A stretch of DNA of 64,000 nt from Paulownia fortunei (Eukaryota; Streptophyta; Magnoliopsida; Lamiales; Paulowniaceae): positions 13,496,278 to 13,560,277 of the forward strand of contig CM033114.1 in NCBI GenBank assembly GCA_019321725.1, in the 5' to 3' direction. The notes under the pieces were generated by a model. The model was not told the origin of the DNA, did no database searches, and saw only the letters and a list, made by a program, of their open reading frames with translations. Positions within the stretch are counted from its first letter, which is position 1. Each line of letters begins with the position of its first letter. This document shows positions 1-10,246 of the stretch, piece by piece. The translations under genes were made by a program, and so were the position numbers.

Positions 1-313
1 TTTTCTAGGAGGGTTAACTTTTCTAGGTCTCCTATGAACAAATGAATTATGTTCATGTTTGTGTGCAATCTTGTAATGTATTTTGTGATTCACATTTGAA
101 TAATATTGATGAACATGTGAATAATACAGGTGTGCATGTGAATGATGAAATTTGTGTGTGGAGATTTCATGTCATGAAAGTGAATACAGATCATACTTAG
201 CAGTTGAGTGATCTTTATACCATCTGTGAGATCTTCTAGATCTATTATATGGATAGAGGATTCTCACATGATTTTAAGAGTCTCATGCGCACTCTTAAGC
301 TTATGATTCTTAC
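1..313. other. unassigned AT-rich sequence
   Basis: I see no coding region or repeat boundary here. It adjoins a reverse-strand copia gag remnant and may be more of that element's gag-pol spacer, but no motif confirms this. Confidence 0.3.
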
Positions 314-1250
314 CTATGAACAGTGTGTGCTTTCATGTGATGGAATGAAGAACTTGCATACATTCTTGGAAAACCTCAAATAAATTCTCATGTAGTAAGT
401 CAAAGTAGGAGGAAACTTTATCTCATTGGTTTGTAAAGTGGACTGAGTTGTATTATTTTTCATTAAGCTTATTGATGTTTCTTCCTTTGAGTTGTTTTCG
501 CATGAGGATTTAAACTCTAATACTATTTGTTGTTTGTTGGCTTTTCCTTCAACCACCAAGCTTTTTTTCTTTCCTTTATTCATCAGTGCACTTACTTACA
601 AGACGATATAAGTAGTCTTGAGCAAGTACCCTCATTTCTTGCAGTTGTAACTTAAGTTAGTGAATTATTGGTTATCGTGTTTAATATTACTTAGTTTTGG
701 TGGTTGTCTTTTAAGCATAATTCTTGGGGTTCTTGTTTGAATATTTGGAAAATTTTCAATTGTAAGTCCATTAACTAATCATTATTTATAATAGTAGCCC
801 GTTCAATGTGATTTATGATCACCGACATAGTGGCCTTTTACCCTAATGTGCTAGTTTCCTCCTATGTTTTTCTTTCCATTTCGTATCATACACTTTTAGG
901 TCTGAGAAGAACTCCTAGGGATATATCTTAGAGAGATCATTTGTCTCACTTATTGCGACAATCTTTATATCCCACTCCTTAGGAAGTCCTCAAATCACAC
1001 TTAACACTATTTCTTTCTTGGTGTACTCCGTGCCTAAAGTTGTGAGTTCATTGAGGAGAGTTACAAGTCTCTCATGTATCTCATCCAAGGTTTATCTAGA
1101 CTTCATTTTGAATTTTTTAGACTTTTGTATAGCCAGAGAAGCTTATTCTGTCCCCCACATCGAACATGGTGATCTTTTCTCAATTCTCCATTGTAGTATG
1201 ATATTTCTTGACTTTGCTGAACATGGCCTTCTCAAGAGTTTTTAACAAGA
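314..1250 (-). pseudogene. copia-type gag remnant (UBN2-like domain)
   Basis: Reading the reverse strand from about 1180 down to 860 gives a broken match to the UBN2/gag-polypeptide domain of copia elements: pieces such as DEIHERLVTLLNELTTLG, KKEIVLSVI-stop-GLPKEW and ISETNDLSKIYP are recognisable in the family's usual order. The part from 583 to 314 is an open stretch of 89 codons rich in K, S and N, which fits the region after UBN2. Gag would form the particle shell. Several in-frame stops make it dead. It is a different family from the copia gag at 4823 and lies in the opposite orientation. Confidence 0.6.
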
Positions 1251-1269
1251 TGTATCCAACCATGTTGTT

Positions 1270-1576
1270 GAGGTTGGATTTCTTCTTGTCTATAATGGGA
1301 GAAGGGGAAGGGTTCCTTAAATAGCAAAAGGTTGAAGGGCAAAGATAGATTTAAGAAGTCAAAAGCTAATCCTAATTATAAGTTCCACCAGTGCATGGTA
1401 AGTGCATGCATTGAATGAGGAACTGCAAGAAGTATTTTGCAAGTCATCAAAATGGCTTTGGATGTTCTTTGTTGAAGTTAACCTTTTATTATTGATTCTT
1501 CTTGGGTATTGGATATGAACTATGGTTCTCATCTATGCAATAACTTGCACGTGATGACAAGAACTAAAGAGCTAAG
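1270..1576 (+). pseudogene. copia nucleocapsid-protease remnant
   Basis: The forward strand carries a degraded zinc-knuckle tail (NCKKYFASHQNGFG, near 1422-1465) followed by the start of an aspartic protease, WVLDMNYGSHLCNNLHVMTR (about 1503-1562). The equivalent protease in the better copy at 5680 reads WVLDTGCSSHICND, so the catalytic DTG has become DMN here. The match stops exactly where the LTR at 1577 begins, so this fragment was probably the insertion target. It belongs to the same copia family or a close relative of the element that follows. Confidence 0.65.
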
Positions 1577-3348
1577 TGTTAGAGTAGTGCCCAACAAGCT
1601 AATAAGATTAGCCATTTTTACTATTGTATAAATATTCTTATTTAATCAGTATCAATAAATAAGAAATTCTTCATACTTTATTTAGATTTAGTCCGTAGAC
1701 CATACATAAATATGGAGTATGGTTGTGCATATAATGGTGAACGTTGAATATGCCTCTATGAATTTGGTCTCATAATGTTTCAAATTGAGAATCATTGAGA
1801 TGGAACATTAATAATTCAGTAAGACTTGTATATCGTTGAATGCTCGGAAGGAGAATGTCTTGTTCTTGGACATAAGCGTAGTAACATTGGTGCATGCATG
1901 TAGGTTCTTGTTATAGAACAAGTACGTTGAATACTCCCATCCAAAAATTCTTAATTGGAAACAAAACATTGTCAAATAGGAAATTTCCTCATTAAAATAG
2001 TGTGAAAATTAGTCCTTAAACTTAAAACAATGTATAACCTTGTTCATGGTTTATTGTTCTTGATTACAGGATAATCACAAGAAGAATATTTTGGAATCAA
2101 TATAGTCATATATGGAGGATAATGAGTAACTAAGAAAAGATTTGTCACCTGTCCAGATGAATAGGTAAATCTTTTATGTTTTCCATGGTGCTTAATTTGG
2201 AAATTCTTAGCCAACTTAGGATGAAAATTAAAAAATATTTTTTTAATTTCATCATGGAGTCAAGTTACTAGGAACGCATACATAATTATTGAGTTAGTAA
2301 GATTTCAATTAATAATTCATAATCGGGAGATTAGTTGATGGAAGGATCATACTTGCATGGTAGTCGTAATTAAAAGATTTGCTACTTCACATATATTTAG
2401 TCTTCATGGTGTATTGCTAGACGCAAATCATGATTTGTAATTTTTTAGAATTAAATGGTTAATTTTAAGTGAATTAATTAATTAAATAATTAATTAAATA
2501 ATTTAAATTATTCAAATAAGTTACAAGAGTTTGTGAGACCACTAGCTTATTAGTGAATCGAGGGGTCACATACTAATTTGAACAAGTTCATTTTTTGCCA
2601 TGAAATTAATTCAATATTGAATTGATTAAGTTAATTAACTTATTGGGCTTTAATTTATTAAGGTATTATACTAATTCAATTAATTGATAGTATCAATTAG
2701 TTATATCTTATTAGATTAGAGAGCTCAATTGCAACAAGTAATTTATCAATTTGATCAACTAATTATGTAGGGCCTTTAATTAGTTAATGGGATGGATTAA
2801 TTTAATTTAATTAATTAAATCAATTAAATTAATCCTAATTAATCAATTAGGCCTAGATCCAATAGGTTAGGTTTGACAGGATCAAGACCTAATTATAAAT
2901 TAGATTGTGAATACAAATTCTAATGGTGGAAAGTGAATAATGTCCTTTGAAATAATAATACTATCCAAAGGAGGTGAAGATAGACAAAAAAACGAGCCTT
3001 ATATAGATGGGACTAAGGGGCCTATAAGAGGCCCCCTTAGCATAAGGTTTTTACACTCTAAAAGGGCACACGTTTTTAGCATTTTTAGAAAAAAACTATT
3101 TCCTCATGGAAATATCTACTCAAAACTGTGAGCATCCACCTTTCGCAATCGGCCACTAGCTCTTCCATAATCGGCCCATTTGCTTATCTTGGGCCTAATG
3201 TGTCCTTATAGGCCCTTTGCTTATCTTGTGCCTAGTAGGCCTATCTACACTCCGTTGGGCTAAAATCTGATATTTATGGGCTTACTCAAATTATGCCCAT
3301 CATATAGCCCCCAAACTTTCGGGCGGGCTGATTATAGCAAACCCAATA
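1577..3348 (+). repeat. copia LTR, left arm (forward)
   Basis: It starts TGTTAGAGTAGTG, the start shared by the other copies of this family read in their own orientation (12478, 30689, 45266, 47860 on the reverse strand). It ends CAAACCCAATA just before the primer-binding site. The length, 1772 bp, is shorter than the roughly 2.2 kb of the best copies, because part of the 3' half is missing and a gypsy LTR fragment (about 3165-3302) lies near the end. It contains the AT-rich TTAATTAATT runs typical of this family. Flanking 5 bp on the left is CTAAG; no matching duplication was found. Confidence 0.75.
3165..3302 (-). mobile_element. gypsy LTR fragment inside copia LTR
   Basis: This stretch closely matches 23670-23809, including GCTTATCTTGGGCC, ATTTATGGGCTTACTC and the terminal RC-start TGATGGGCATAATTTG. 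Its edge at 3302 is the same LTR end seen at 23809. The left edge is unclear, and similarity may extend to about 2940. It is a Tat-like gypsy LTR piece placed in the U5 end of the copia LTR. Confidence 0.6.
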
Positions 3349-3349
3349 G

Positions 3350-3362
3350 TAGTATCAGAGCC
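3350..3362 (+). promoter_or_regulatory. primer-binding site, tRNA-iMet type
   Basis: TAGTATCAGAGCC differs by one base from the plant copia primer site TGGTATCAGAGCC and begins one base after the LTR end, as expected. Confidence 0.8.
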
Positions 3363-4822
3363 TCAATTTCGCTTATTCAATGAATTTTGAATTTATGAAT
3401 GCATGTTTTTACATTGTTTAAATTCATTTTAATTATGTAAAATTTGATTTTGTATTGTTTCAATGATTTTTAATTGGAATAATTTTAATTGCTTATTTAA
3501 ATTGCTTAAAAATAAATAAAAAAAACATGACGCACAGGCAACGGGCGCTGGCGCACGCGAGCACCTGACGCATGCCCAACGGGCAGTAGTGATGCTGCTC
3601 GTCGTGTTGTTCCGAGTCTGTTTTTATTTTTTATTTTTTATTTTTAATAATTTCTGAAAAATTATTTTTCAAGCAATTAAAAATTATCCCAAATTAAAAA
3701 TTATGTTTAATAACTTAGTAAATTTACATGTTTTGATAATTGCATATGATGTTAATTATGAACTTGTATGAGATGATTATGAGTCAATGGACCAATGTGA
3801 TTGGTTTTATTGAATGTTTTTGGGTTTTAAAATGGGCCCTACGAGTCTCTTATTCCATCTATGTAAGTTATTTTATTTTCTGTAAAAAGAGTAGAATAGA
3901 TGGTGAGGTTTTTCTTTTTCTTTAGAAGATGAAGGAGAATCAAGAAAGAGGTTCCAAAGAAGGCCCATGTTTGTATGGGATAGTTTTATTCCATTTTATT
4001 ACCCTTAGGCTGACCTTAGGTTCATTTTTCGTTTAAATGGACCGCATAGGACTGGTTCATGATCATCTATTTATTTGTGTATTAGATGCATGCTTAGGAT
4101 TTATTTAATGCTTTTATGCAGCCGCAATGATATTATGATGTGATGCATTAAATAACCAACCTAATTTAAATTATGATGAGGTCTTGGAAAAATTAAACCC
4201 CACTTAATTTACTAAAATTAAGTAAAAGAATTTTTAAAAAATTCGATTTCAAACAAAAATGGACAAGTTAGGTAGGACCTATCATTCCATGTCTACCATC
4301 AAAGATAGAGACATGATGACCGCTACCGCAATTGATCACTGGCCATGAGTCATAGGGTGATCTTGTGTTGGAAAGTTGTGATCTCTACCAAGCATTGAGA
4401 TGCTCGTGGAATGAAATCATCATTATGTTGGCCATGAGTCGTGGAACATCTTGATGCTTTATCTACATGAATGTTTGATGGGTATTGTTCGACATTTAGT
4501 ACCATATGGGCTCATAAGATTGGAGTATATGGAAAAAGGTGAGGCAAAACAAACTTGAGGGTTGTATAGCGATACAATCGTTAAAGGGTTGACTACTGAT
4601 AGAAATATTTCCTGAGCTCATAAAATTGGAGCGTGAAATATTTCAATTGGACCTCAAACTCACTATGAAATTTGATTTCCCGAAATTCCAGTAGGGGTGA
4701 TGGAATTAAAAAAAAATAGTGGGAGACATTTAGTATTAAAGACCTTATATTAAATGAAAATATTTTTCCCATAGTTTACTCATTTTCTGCTTCGTGCATG
4801 TTTTGTAGATTATTCTACTAAA
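3363..4822 (+). other. copia untranslated leader
   Basis: This is the noncoding leader between primer site and gag. Similar sequence occurs on the reverse strand at 9376-10246, 33641-33925 and 45267-46338, and as a forward fragment near 23960-24237. It contains a GC-rich block (about 3530-3610) that varies greatly between copies, then repeated GGCCATGAGTC phrases (about 4340-4440) near the gag start. Confidence 0.7.
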
Positions 4823-5655
4823 ATGGAAAAATATCCACTTGCAACAATCCTTGAACATAATAAGTTAACTGGACCTAACTTTATTGATTGGCTAAGAAAC
4901 CTGAAGATAGTTCTTCAGTTAGAGAAGAGGGCATATGTTCTCGACACTGAGCCTCTTTTGGTTCTATTGGAGGATGTTACTTCAGAGGATTATGCAGATT
5001 ACTTATGTCATATTGATGACAATCTGCAGGCTTGATGCTACATGCTGGCATCGATGTCAAATGAGTTACAGAGGCAGAACAAGGATCAAGATACTCCTTA
5101 TGGGATCCTTGTTCACCTACAAGAGTTGTATGGTAAAAGAACTCGACAGATGAGATATCAGATCTCAAAAGAGCTTTTCAAATGTCATATGACTGAGGGC
5201 TCTTCAGTCCATGATCATGGATTGAAAATGATAGCCCTTATTGAAAGGCAGGCATCCCTTGGAGTCGTTATGGAGAATGAACTCTATACGAACCTTCTGC
5301 TGTAGTCTCTGACTCCATCATTTGACACCTTTGTTGTCAAATTTAACATGCACAACATGGAGACTAGTCTCACTGAGCTTGTGAACATGTTAAAGACAGT
5401 TGAGTCCACCATGAAAAAGGATAAGCCGATTCTGCTTGTTGGATCTCCTTCTAGATCAAAGGCTAAAAAGCTCAAGAAAGGAAAGAAGAAAAGAAAGGGT
5501 TCCTCTAAATCCAACAAGCTGAAGGTAAATGGCGGTGTCAAGAAGGTTTCTTCTCAAGCCAATGACAAGTGCTATTACTGCGACAAACTAGGGCACTGGA
5601 AGAGGAATTGCAACCAGTATCTTGCAAGCTTAAAGAGTTCAGGTATATATTTTGT
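4823..5655 (+). pseudogene. copia Gag with CCHC zinc knuckle
   Basis: Gag forms the virus-like particle and binds element RNA. The start is the ATG at 4823 (MEKYPLATILEHNKLTGPNF), matching the common copia Gag N-terminus with the W-L-R-N-L-K core. One frame runs for about 275 codons, interrupted only by TGA at 5033-5035 and TAG at 5303-5305. A lysine-rich linker precedes the zinc knuckle CYYCDKLGHWKRNC (about 5570-5611), which keeps the C-x2-C-x4-H-x4-C spacing. The protease follows in another frame. This is the best preserved gag in the window, but two stops make it nonfunctional. Confidence 0.85.
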
Positions 5656-6208
5656 TGTGTTAACAATGCTTTTTGGGTATTAGATACTGGTTGTAGCTCA
5701 CATATTTGCAATGATTTGCAGATAATGACAAGTAGGAAGTTGGATGGAGGAGAGACATTTCTTAGAATGGGGAATGGAGCAAGAGTTACTGCATTAGCTA
5801 TAGGGACGGTTAATCTAGCTTTAGAGAATGGTTATGTAATAATTTTAAAAAATTGTCTTTTTTATTCCGGATATTATTAAGAACATTATCTCTATTCCAA
5901 TTTTGGATAGAGAATGTTTTAGATTTACCATTGAGAATAGAAATTGCTCTATTTTCAAACGTTCTGATTTTATCTATTCTGGTTTTTTGACGAATTATTT
6001 ATATATTATTACTCCCTATAACCCCATTTTCATAATTCAACAAAATAAAAGAAAATTAGATAATCATAGTTTCCTGATCCTGTGGCACGCAAGATTAGGA
6101 TATATTTATGAGAAAAAGATTAACAAATTGACATAATTGCTTGATCTAAAAAAAGAGAAAGAACTGCTAACATATAAATTCTGTCTTAAAGGAACTTCAA
6201 TCTTTTAG
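5656..6208 (+). pseudogene. copia protease and GAG-pre-integrase remnant
   Basis: The retropepsin core is WVLDTGCSSHICND (from about 5673), keeping the catalytic DTG, followed by FLRMGNGARVTALAIG. A frameshift near 5878 moves into NIISIPILDRECF and on to the GAG-pre-integrase motif LWHARLGYI (about 6080-6106). Coding similarity then thins out at a C-L-K-G remnant, which normally belongs to the CESCL-G zinc-binding region of integrase, just before the LTR inserted at 6209. The remainder of integrase resumes after that insertion near 8126. Confidence 0.8.
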
Positions 6209-7892
6209 TGTTAGATTAGGATGACGAGACAACAACAAGAATAGGCTTCTCCTTTTTCATGGTCGATTCGGTCTTATTCAACATTTTGACCAACTTAGGA
6301 AGGCAAGTTTCCTTTTAATGCATATTGAAGTTTACCACAAACAGGTCAAATAAGTTAGGCAAGGATTACAAGATGAGATACATATAGAGTTTATTGTCCA
6401 TAACGACTTCAAGGGACTCGAGAGAGATTAGACTTATCATCTTTGTTAAGATCAACTTATATAAATTTTAATTATGAGTAGGTTAGTCTATGATAGACTT
6501 CCAAAACTCTTGAAGTTTTTTTTATTTTAAGTAGGACCTTTGTAAAGGCAACTCTACTAGGTAATTCTCTTAGAAGACTTAGTCTAAAACAAAAAAAAAA
6601 AAAAAGATGTAGAGCTGATAATTAAGTGAAGAAAATTTCAAGACTAGAGTGATAGACATAGTAGGGCTAAAGGTTTCAGCAAAGTAAGGACATAAGCAGT
6701 TAAGAGTGAGAACTTAAGTCACTAAAAAATCAATAGAGACAACTAAATCCGAGTGCTTATCTAATAAACTAACTAAGTTCTAAGAATCAAACGAGTCCAA
6801 GACCAGAGCAATACACTTAGCGAGGCTAAGGGATCTCAACAGAGTAAGGACATGTGTCTCTTCAAATGATCAAGTTACATCTGTAAACCTCGTATTGATA
6901 AATTGCTAAAGTCTAAATCAATATAAAGCATAAATAAGGCATAGGTTGAAAAGAACAATAGACTACAAATAGTGTCAAACTGCAACTGTGCAACAATATG
7001 ACAAAATAGCTAACCAGTGAGATACGAGAAGAATAGGTGTAACGAGCAAAAAATAAGAGAGAATTATAAAAAGAAGTTGAAGTTTTGAGCAAAATATACA
7101 TTACATAGAGAATAAAATGAAAATGATACAACAAAAAGATCTCTCAAGCTCTCTAAAAATAGACTAAGGGTGAAAAGCATTCTGAAACACTTACTAAGCG
7201 AACTTTAATGCACATATCCTTTTGCTAAGTGATACTCTTATCATAAAATCCAAAAAGAGCTATTAGGGTGGACTCAAACTTGTGTAGGAAGAGTTCAAAC
7301 TTAGACCTATATGGGAAGATTCTCTAATTGTACTTGTGTAGGAAGATTGGGTCGAACTTGTATGGGAAGACCAGGTTGCAGTATCCACAATATTCAGAGA
7401 ATGAGAGGTTGAGGAGTATTTAGTTTTAAAAACTATGTTCATCTATTTGAACTAAGTTGTGTACTTGAAAAATAGCTCTAACGGATTCCTCCAAGAAGTC
7501 AGGAATAGAGTGGACATAGAAAGATTACTCTACCTTCCAACCAATATAAATTTGATGTGTCATTTACTTTCCCATTTACATTTCTGTAGTTTTATTTACA
7601 CGTTCATATTATCTAACGTCATTGCACATATTATAAAATTGTTTCCTGAATTCTTTGAGTATTCAAATTTTTATGCTACATAACTCTGTAGTTTATTAAG
7701 TTGTTCTTCAGAGCCTATGCTTACTGGAACAACAAAGTTAGCGACAAAGTCTTTATTTCACTGAATAAATCAGGCAACTACAATTTCAAAGCTCTTAGTA
7801 TAAAGTTCTATTAAAAATTACATTATGAAAGAGTTTGAAATTTTTGATAGGTCGATTCACCCCAAGACTTTTCATGCCACTTGGGACCAACA
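6209..7892 (+). repeat. second-family copia LTR inserted in integrase
   Basis: The block begins TGTTAGATTAGG and ends GGGACCAACA, directly followed by AG and an iMet-type primer site (7895-7908). It separates the two halves of the copia integrase. Its length of 1684 bp and its ending resemble SIRE-type copia LTRs, although the lineage is inference. It contains a 14-base A run (6591-6604). The 5 bp before it are TTTAG; the partner duplication is lost because the far side is truncated. Confidence 0.6.
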
Positions 7893-8125
7893 AGTGGTAT
7901 TAGAGTAGTTTACCTTTGAAAATGTTTGTGTTGTTTCTCAAATATCATGATTTACGTCACATCCATTCTTGTGTTGAACTTATACGCATTTTTTGACATG
8001 AAAAACATTGATAGTATAGTGAGACTTCCTATGTTCTCCATTGAAGAATATGATAGAACATAATAGAAGTAGGACCACTGAAATTTACCAAAGTTAATAC
8101 GTCTGGTGGGAATGAACAGGTTGCC
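7893..8125 (+). pseudogene. leader and possible gag start of the inserted copia
   Basis: The primer site TGGTATTAGAGTAG (7895-7908) is a degraded TGGTATCAGAGCAG. Downstream, near 8010-8050, the forward frame reads IVRLPMFSIEEYDRT, reminiscent of the start of a SIRE-like Gag, but it is short and followed by a deletion back into the host integrase. Only this stub of the second element's internal region remains. Confidence 0.45.
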
Positions 8126-8863
8126 AAGGCCAAAGCTATGTGGAGATGACCAAATCTCCATTTGTTGGACAAGTGGAGCATGCCAAGCATCTATTGGATT
8201 TAATCCATACAAATGTATGTGGGCCACTAAATGTTAGTGCCTGTAGGACGCTGACTTCTCTAGGTATGGTTATGTGTACTTTTTAAGGTACAAGTCTGAA
8301 GTATTTGAAAAGTTCAAATAATTCAGAACCAAAGTAGAGAAACAAACTGGATTAAGTATAAAAACTCTTCGATCTGATTGAAGAGGTGAATACTTAAGCA
8401 CATAATTTTTAGATTATCTGAAAGAGAATGGGATTCTCTCACAGTGGACTCCTCCTGCTACTCCCCAACTCAACGGAGTTGCGGAATGTAAGAATCGAAC
8501 CTTATTGGCATGGTTTGATCTATGATGAGCTTCAGTTCATTGTCTTTTTTATTCTAGGGTTATGCCTTGGAAATGGCGGCATAGCCCAAAACATCATATG
8601 AGATGTGGTGCGGAAAGACACCTTCCTATAAATACCTTAAGGCATGGGGGTGTGCTTCTTATGTGAAGCAACTAGTGGGAGATAAGTTGGATATGAGATC
8701 CAGCTTATGCAAGTTTGTAGGGTATCCAAAGAAGTTTATTGGATACTATTTCTATGATACCATGGAACAAAGGGTGTTTGTTTCGAGGAATGCTACCTTC
8801 CGTGAAAAAGAATTTCTATTACTTAGAAATAACAAAGTCATGGAACTTGAAGAAGTTCAATAA
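8126..8863 (+). pseudogene. copia integrase remnant
   Basis: Integrase joins the cDNA to host DNA. Recognisable in order: MTKSPFVGQVEHAKHLLDLI, a degraded central domain, KTLRSD-stop-RGEYLS (normally RSDRGGEY), then ENGILSQWTPPATPQLNGVA, the catalytic-glutamate block in which the usual VAERRNRTL is VAECKNRTL. After a damaged stretch (8520-8600) an open segment of 86 codons (8603-8863) matches the C-terminal part, including YLKAWGCASYVKQLVGDKLD and FVGYPKKFIGYYFYD. Stops and frameshifts rule out function. Confidence 0.85.
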
Positions 8864-9375
8864 CCACATAACGCCCCAACTGTCACAGTAGATGACATAC
8901 CAACTGATATTGGGCCCTCTAAGGCACAACCTCTTCAAAGATCCAAAAAGATCTCAAGGGTACCTAAGAGGTACAACTTTTGTTAGAGAACAAAGAAGAG
9001 GGACTCTTCTTGGATAATATCCAAGAAGCCATGGAGAGGCGATGTCATACATTGACTCGGAGAAGTGGCAAGAAGCCATGCAATTCGAGATAGACTCCAT
9101 GTACTCTAACAAGTTATGAACCTTGGTTGTCCCCATTGGCTGCAAATGGGCCTAAAAGCAAAAGCTTAGAGTAGATGGAGATAAGTTGGCTAAGTTGGAA
9201 CATTCGATTTGATGAAACAATCAAAATGTTTTATTTTCATAAGAACCTGGATAAACTATATATCTACAAGAAGGTTAGTGGGAGTACCGTTATGTTTGTT
9301 GTGCTCTAAATTAATGACATCCTACTTATTGGGAATAATGTAGGGATGTTGCAATCAACGAGGACTTGGTTGTCT
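8864..9375 (+). pseudogene. copia reverse transcriptase fragments
   Basis: The N-terminal part reads AMSYIDSEKWQEAMQFEIDS (from about 9041), then IGCKWA near 9136. A deletion joins this to WNIRFDETIKMFYFHKNLDK and VYKK-like sequence at about 9199-9290. The catalytic YVDD box has decayed to stop-IND in the segment stop-INDILLIGNN (about 9310-9340). RNase H is missing, because similarity is replaced near 9376 by reverse-strand leader of another copy of the same family. Confidence 0.8.
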
Positions 9376-10232
9376 AATCATGGGCCTATTCTAAGGATAA
9401 TAAAATGAAATAGAACCTATTCTATTACACAATTATATCCCATACAATCATGGGCCTTCATTCGAACCTCCTTCTTGATTCTCCTTTGTCTTCCAAAGAA
9501 AAAGAAAAACCTTACCACCTATTCTACTCTCTTTGCAGAAAAATAAATAATTTACATAGTTGGAATAAGGGGTTCGCTCGCCATATTTTAAAACCCAAAA
9601 ACATTAAATAAAATCAATCACATTTGTCCAATGGCTCAAGATCATCCATACATGCTCATAGTAAACATCATATGTAATTATCAAAATATGAAAATTTACC
9701 AAGTTGTTTAATGTAATTTTTGACATGGGATAATTTTTAATTGCTCAAAAAATAATTTTTCTTTAAAAAATAATTTTACAAAAATTATTAAAATTAACAT
9801 TTAATTTTAAAATTTCATAAAATCAAAATAAAATGGACCCAAAAATGGCATGATGGCTCCCCCATCGCGAGTGCGCGCAGTGTAGTGCTGTAGTGTTGCT
9901 ACACGGCGCAACGTGCTGCTACCCATTACGTACTGCTACGCATGGCGGCAGAAGTTACTGCTGCCCATCGCCTGCTGCTGCATGCTACGGCAGCACACAC
10001 TATTGCCCGTTGTTGGGTGGTGCGCACAACCATTAGGTGTCCCACACTCGACGCAACCATTTTTTCGTGTCCTTTTTTATTTTAATATTTAAATAATTTA
10101 AATATAAAAATTAAATCAAATCCAATCATCAATTGGAATAATCATGCAAAATCAAATTTAGCATGCTAAACATGAATTTAAACATTTTAAATGAAGCTCA
10201 CAAATTCAAAATTTACTTAATAAGTGAAACCT
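9376..10232 (-). other. copia leader, right arm (reverse)
   Basis: The reverse complement matches the leader at 3500-4000, for example ATTTTGATAATTACATATGA against ATGTTTTGATAATTGCATATGA at about 3728. It contains a GC-rich block at about 9850-10030 with many GCTGCT and CTGCTAC repeats, at least twice as long as in the left arm. The junction near 9376 with forward RT sequence marks an inverted join. Confidence 0.7.
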
Positions 10233-10245
10233 GATTTTGATACTA
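10233..10245 (-). promoter_or_regulatory. degraded tRNA-iMet primer-binding site
   Basis: The reverse complement reads TAGTATCAAAATC, a decayed TGGTATCAGAGCC, placed one base from the LTR end at 10247. Confidence 0.65.
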
Positions 10246-10246
10246 T

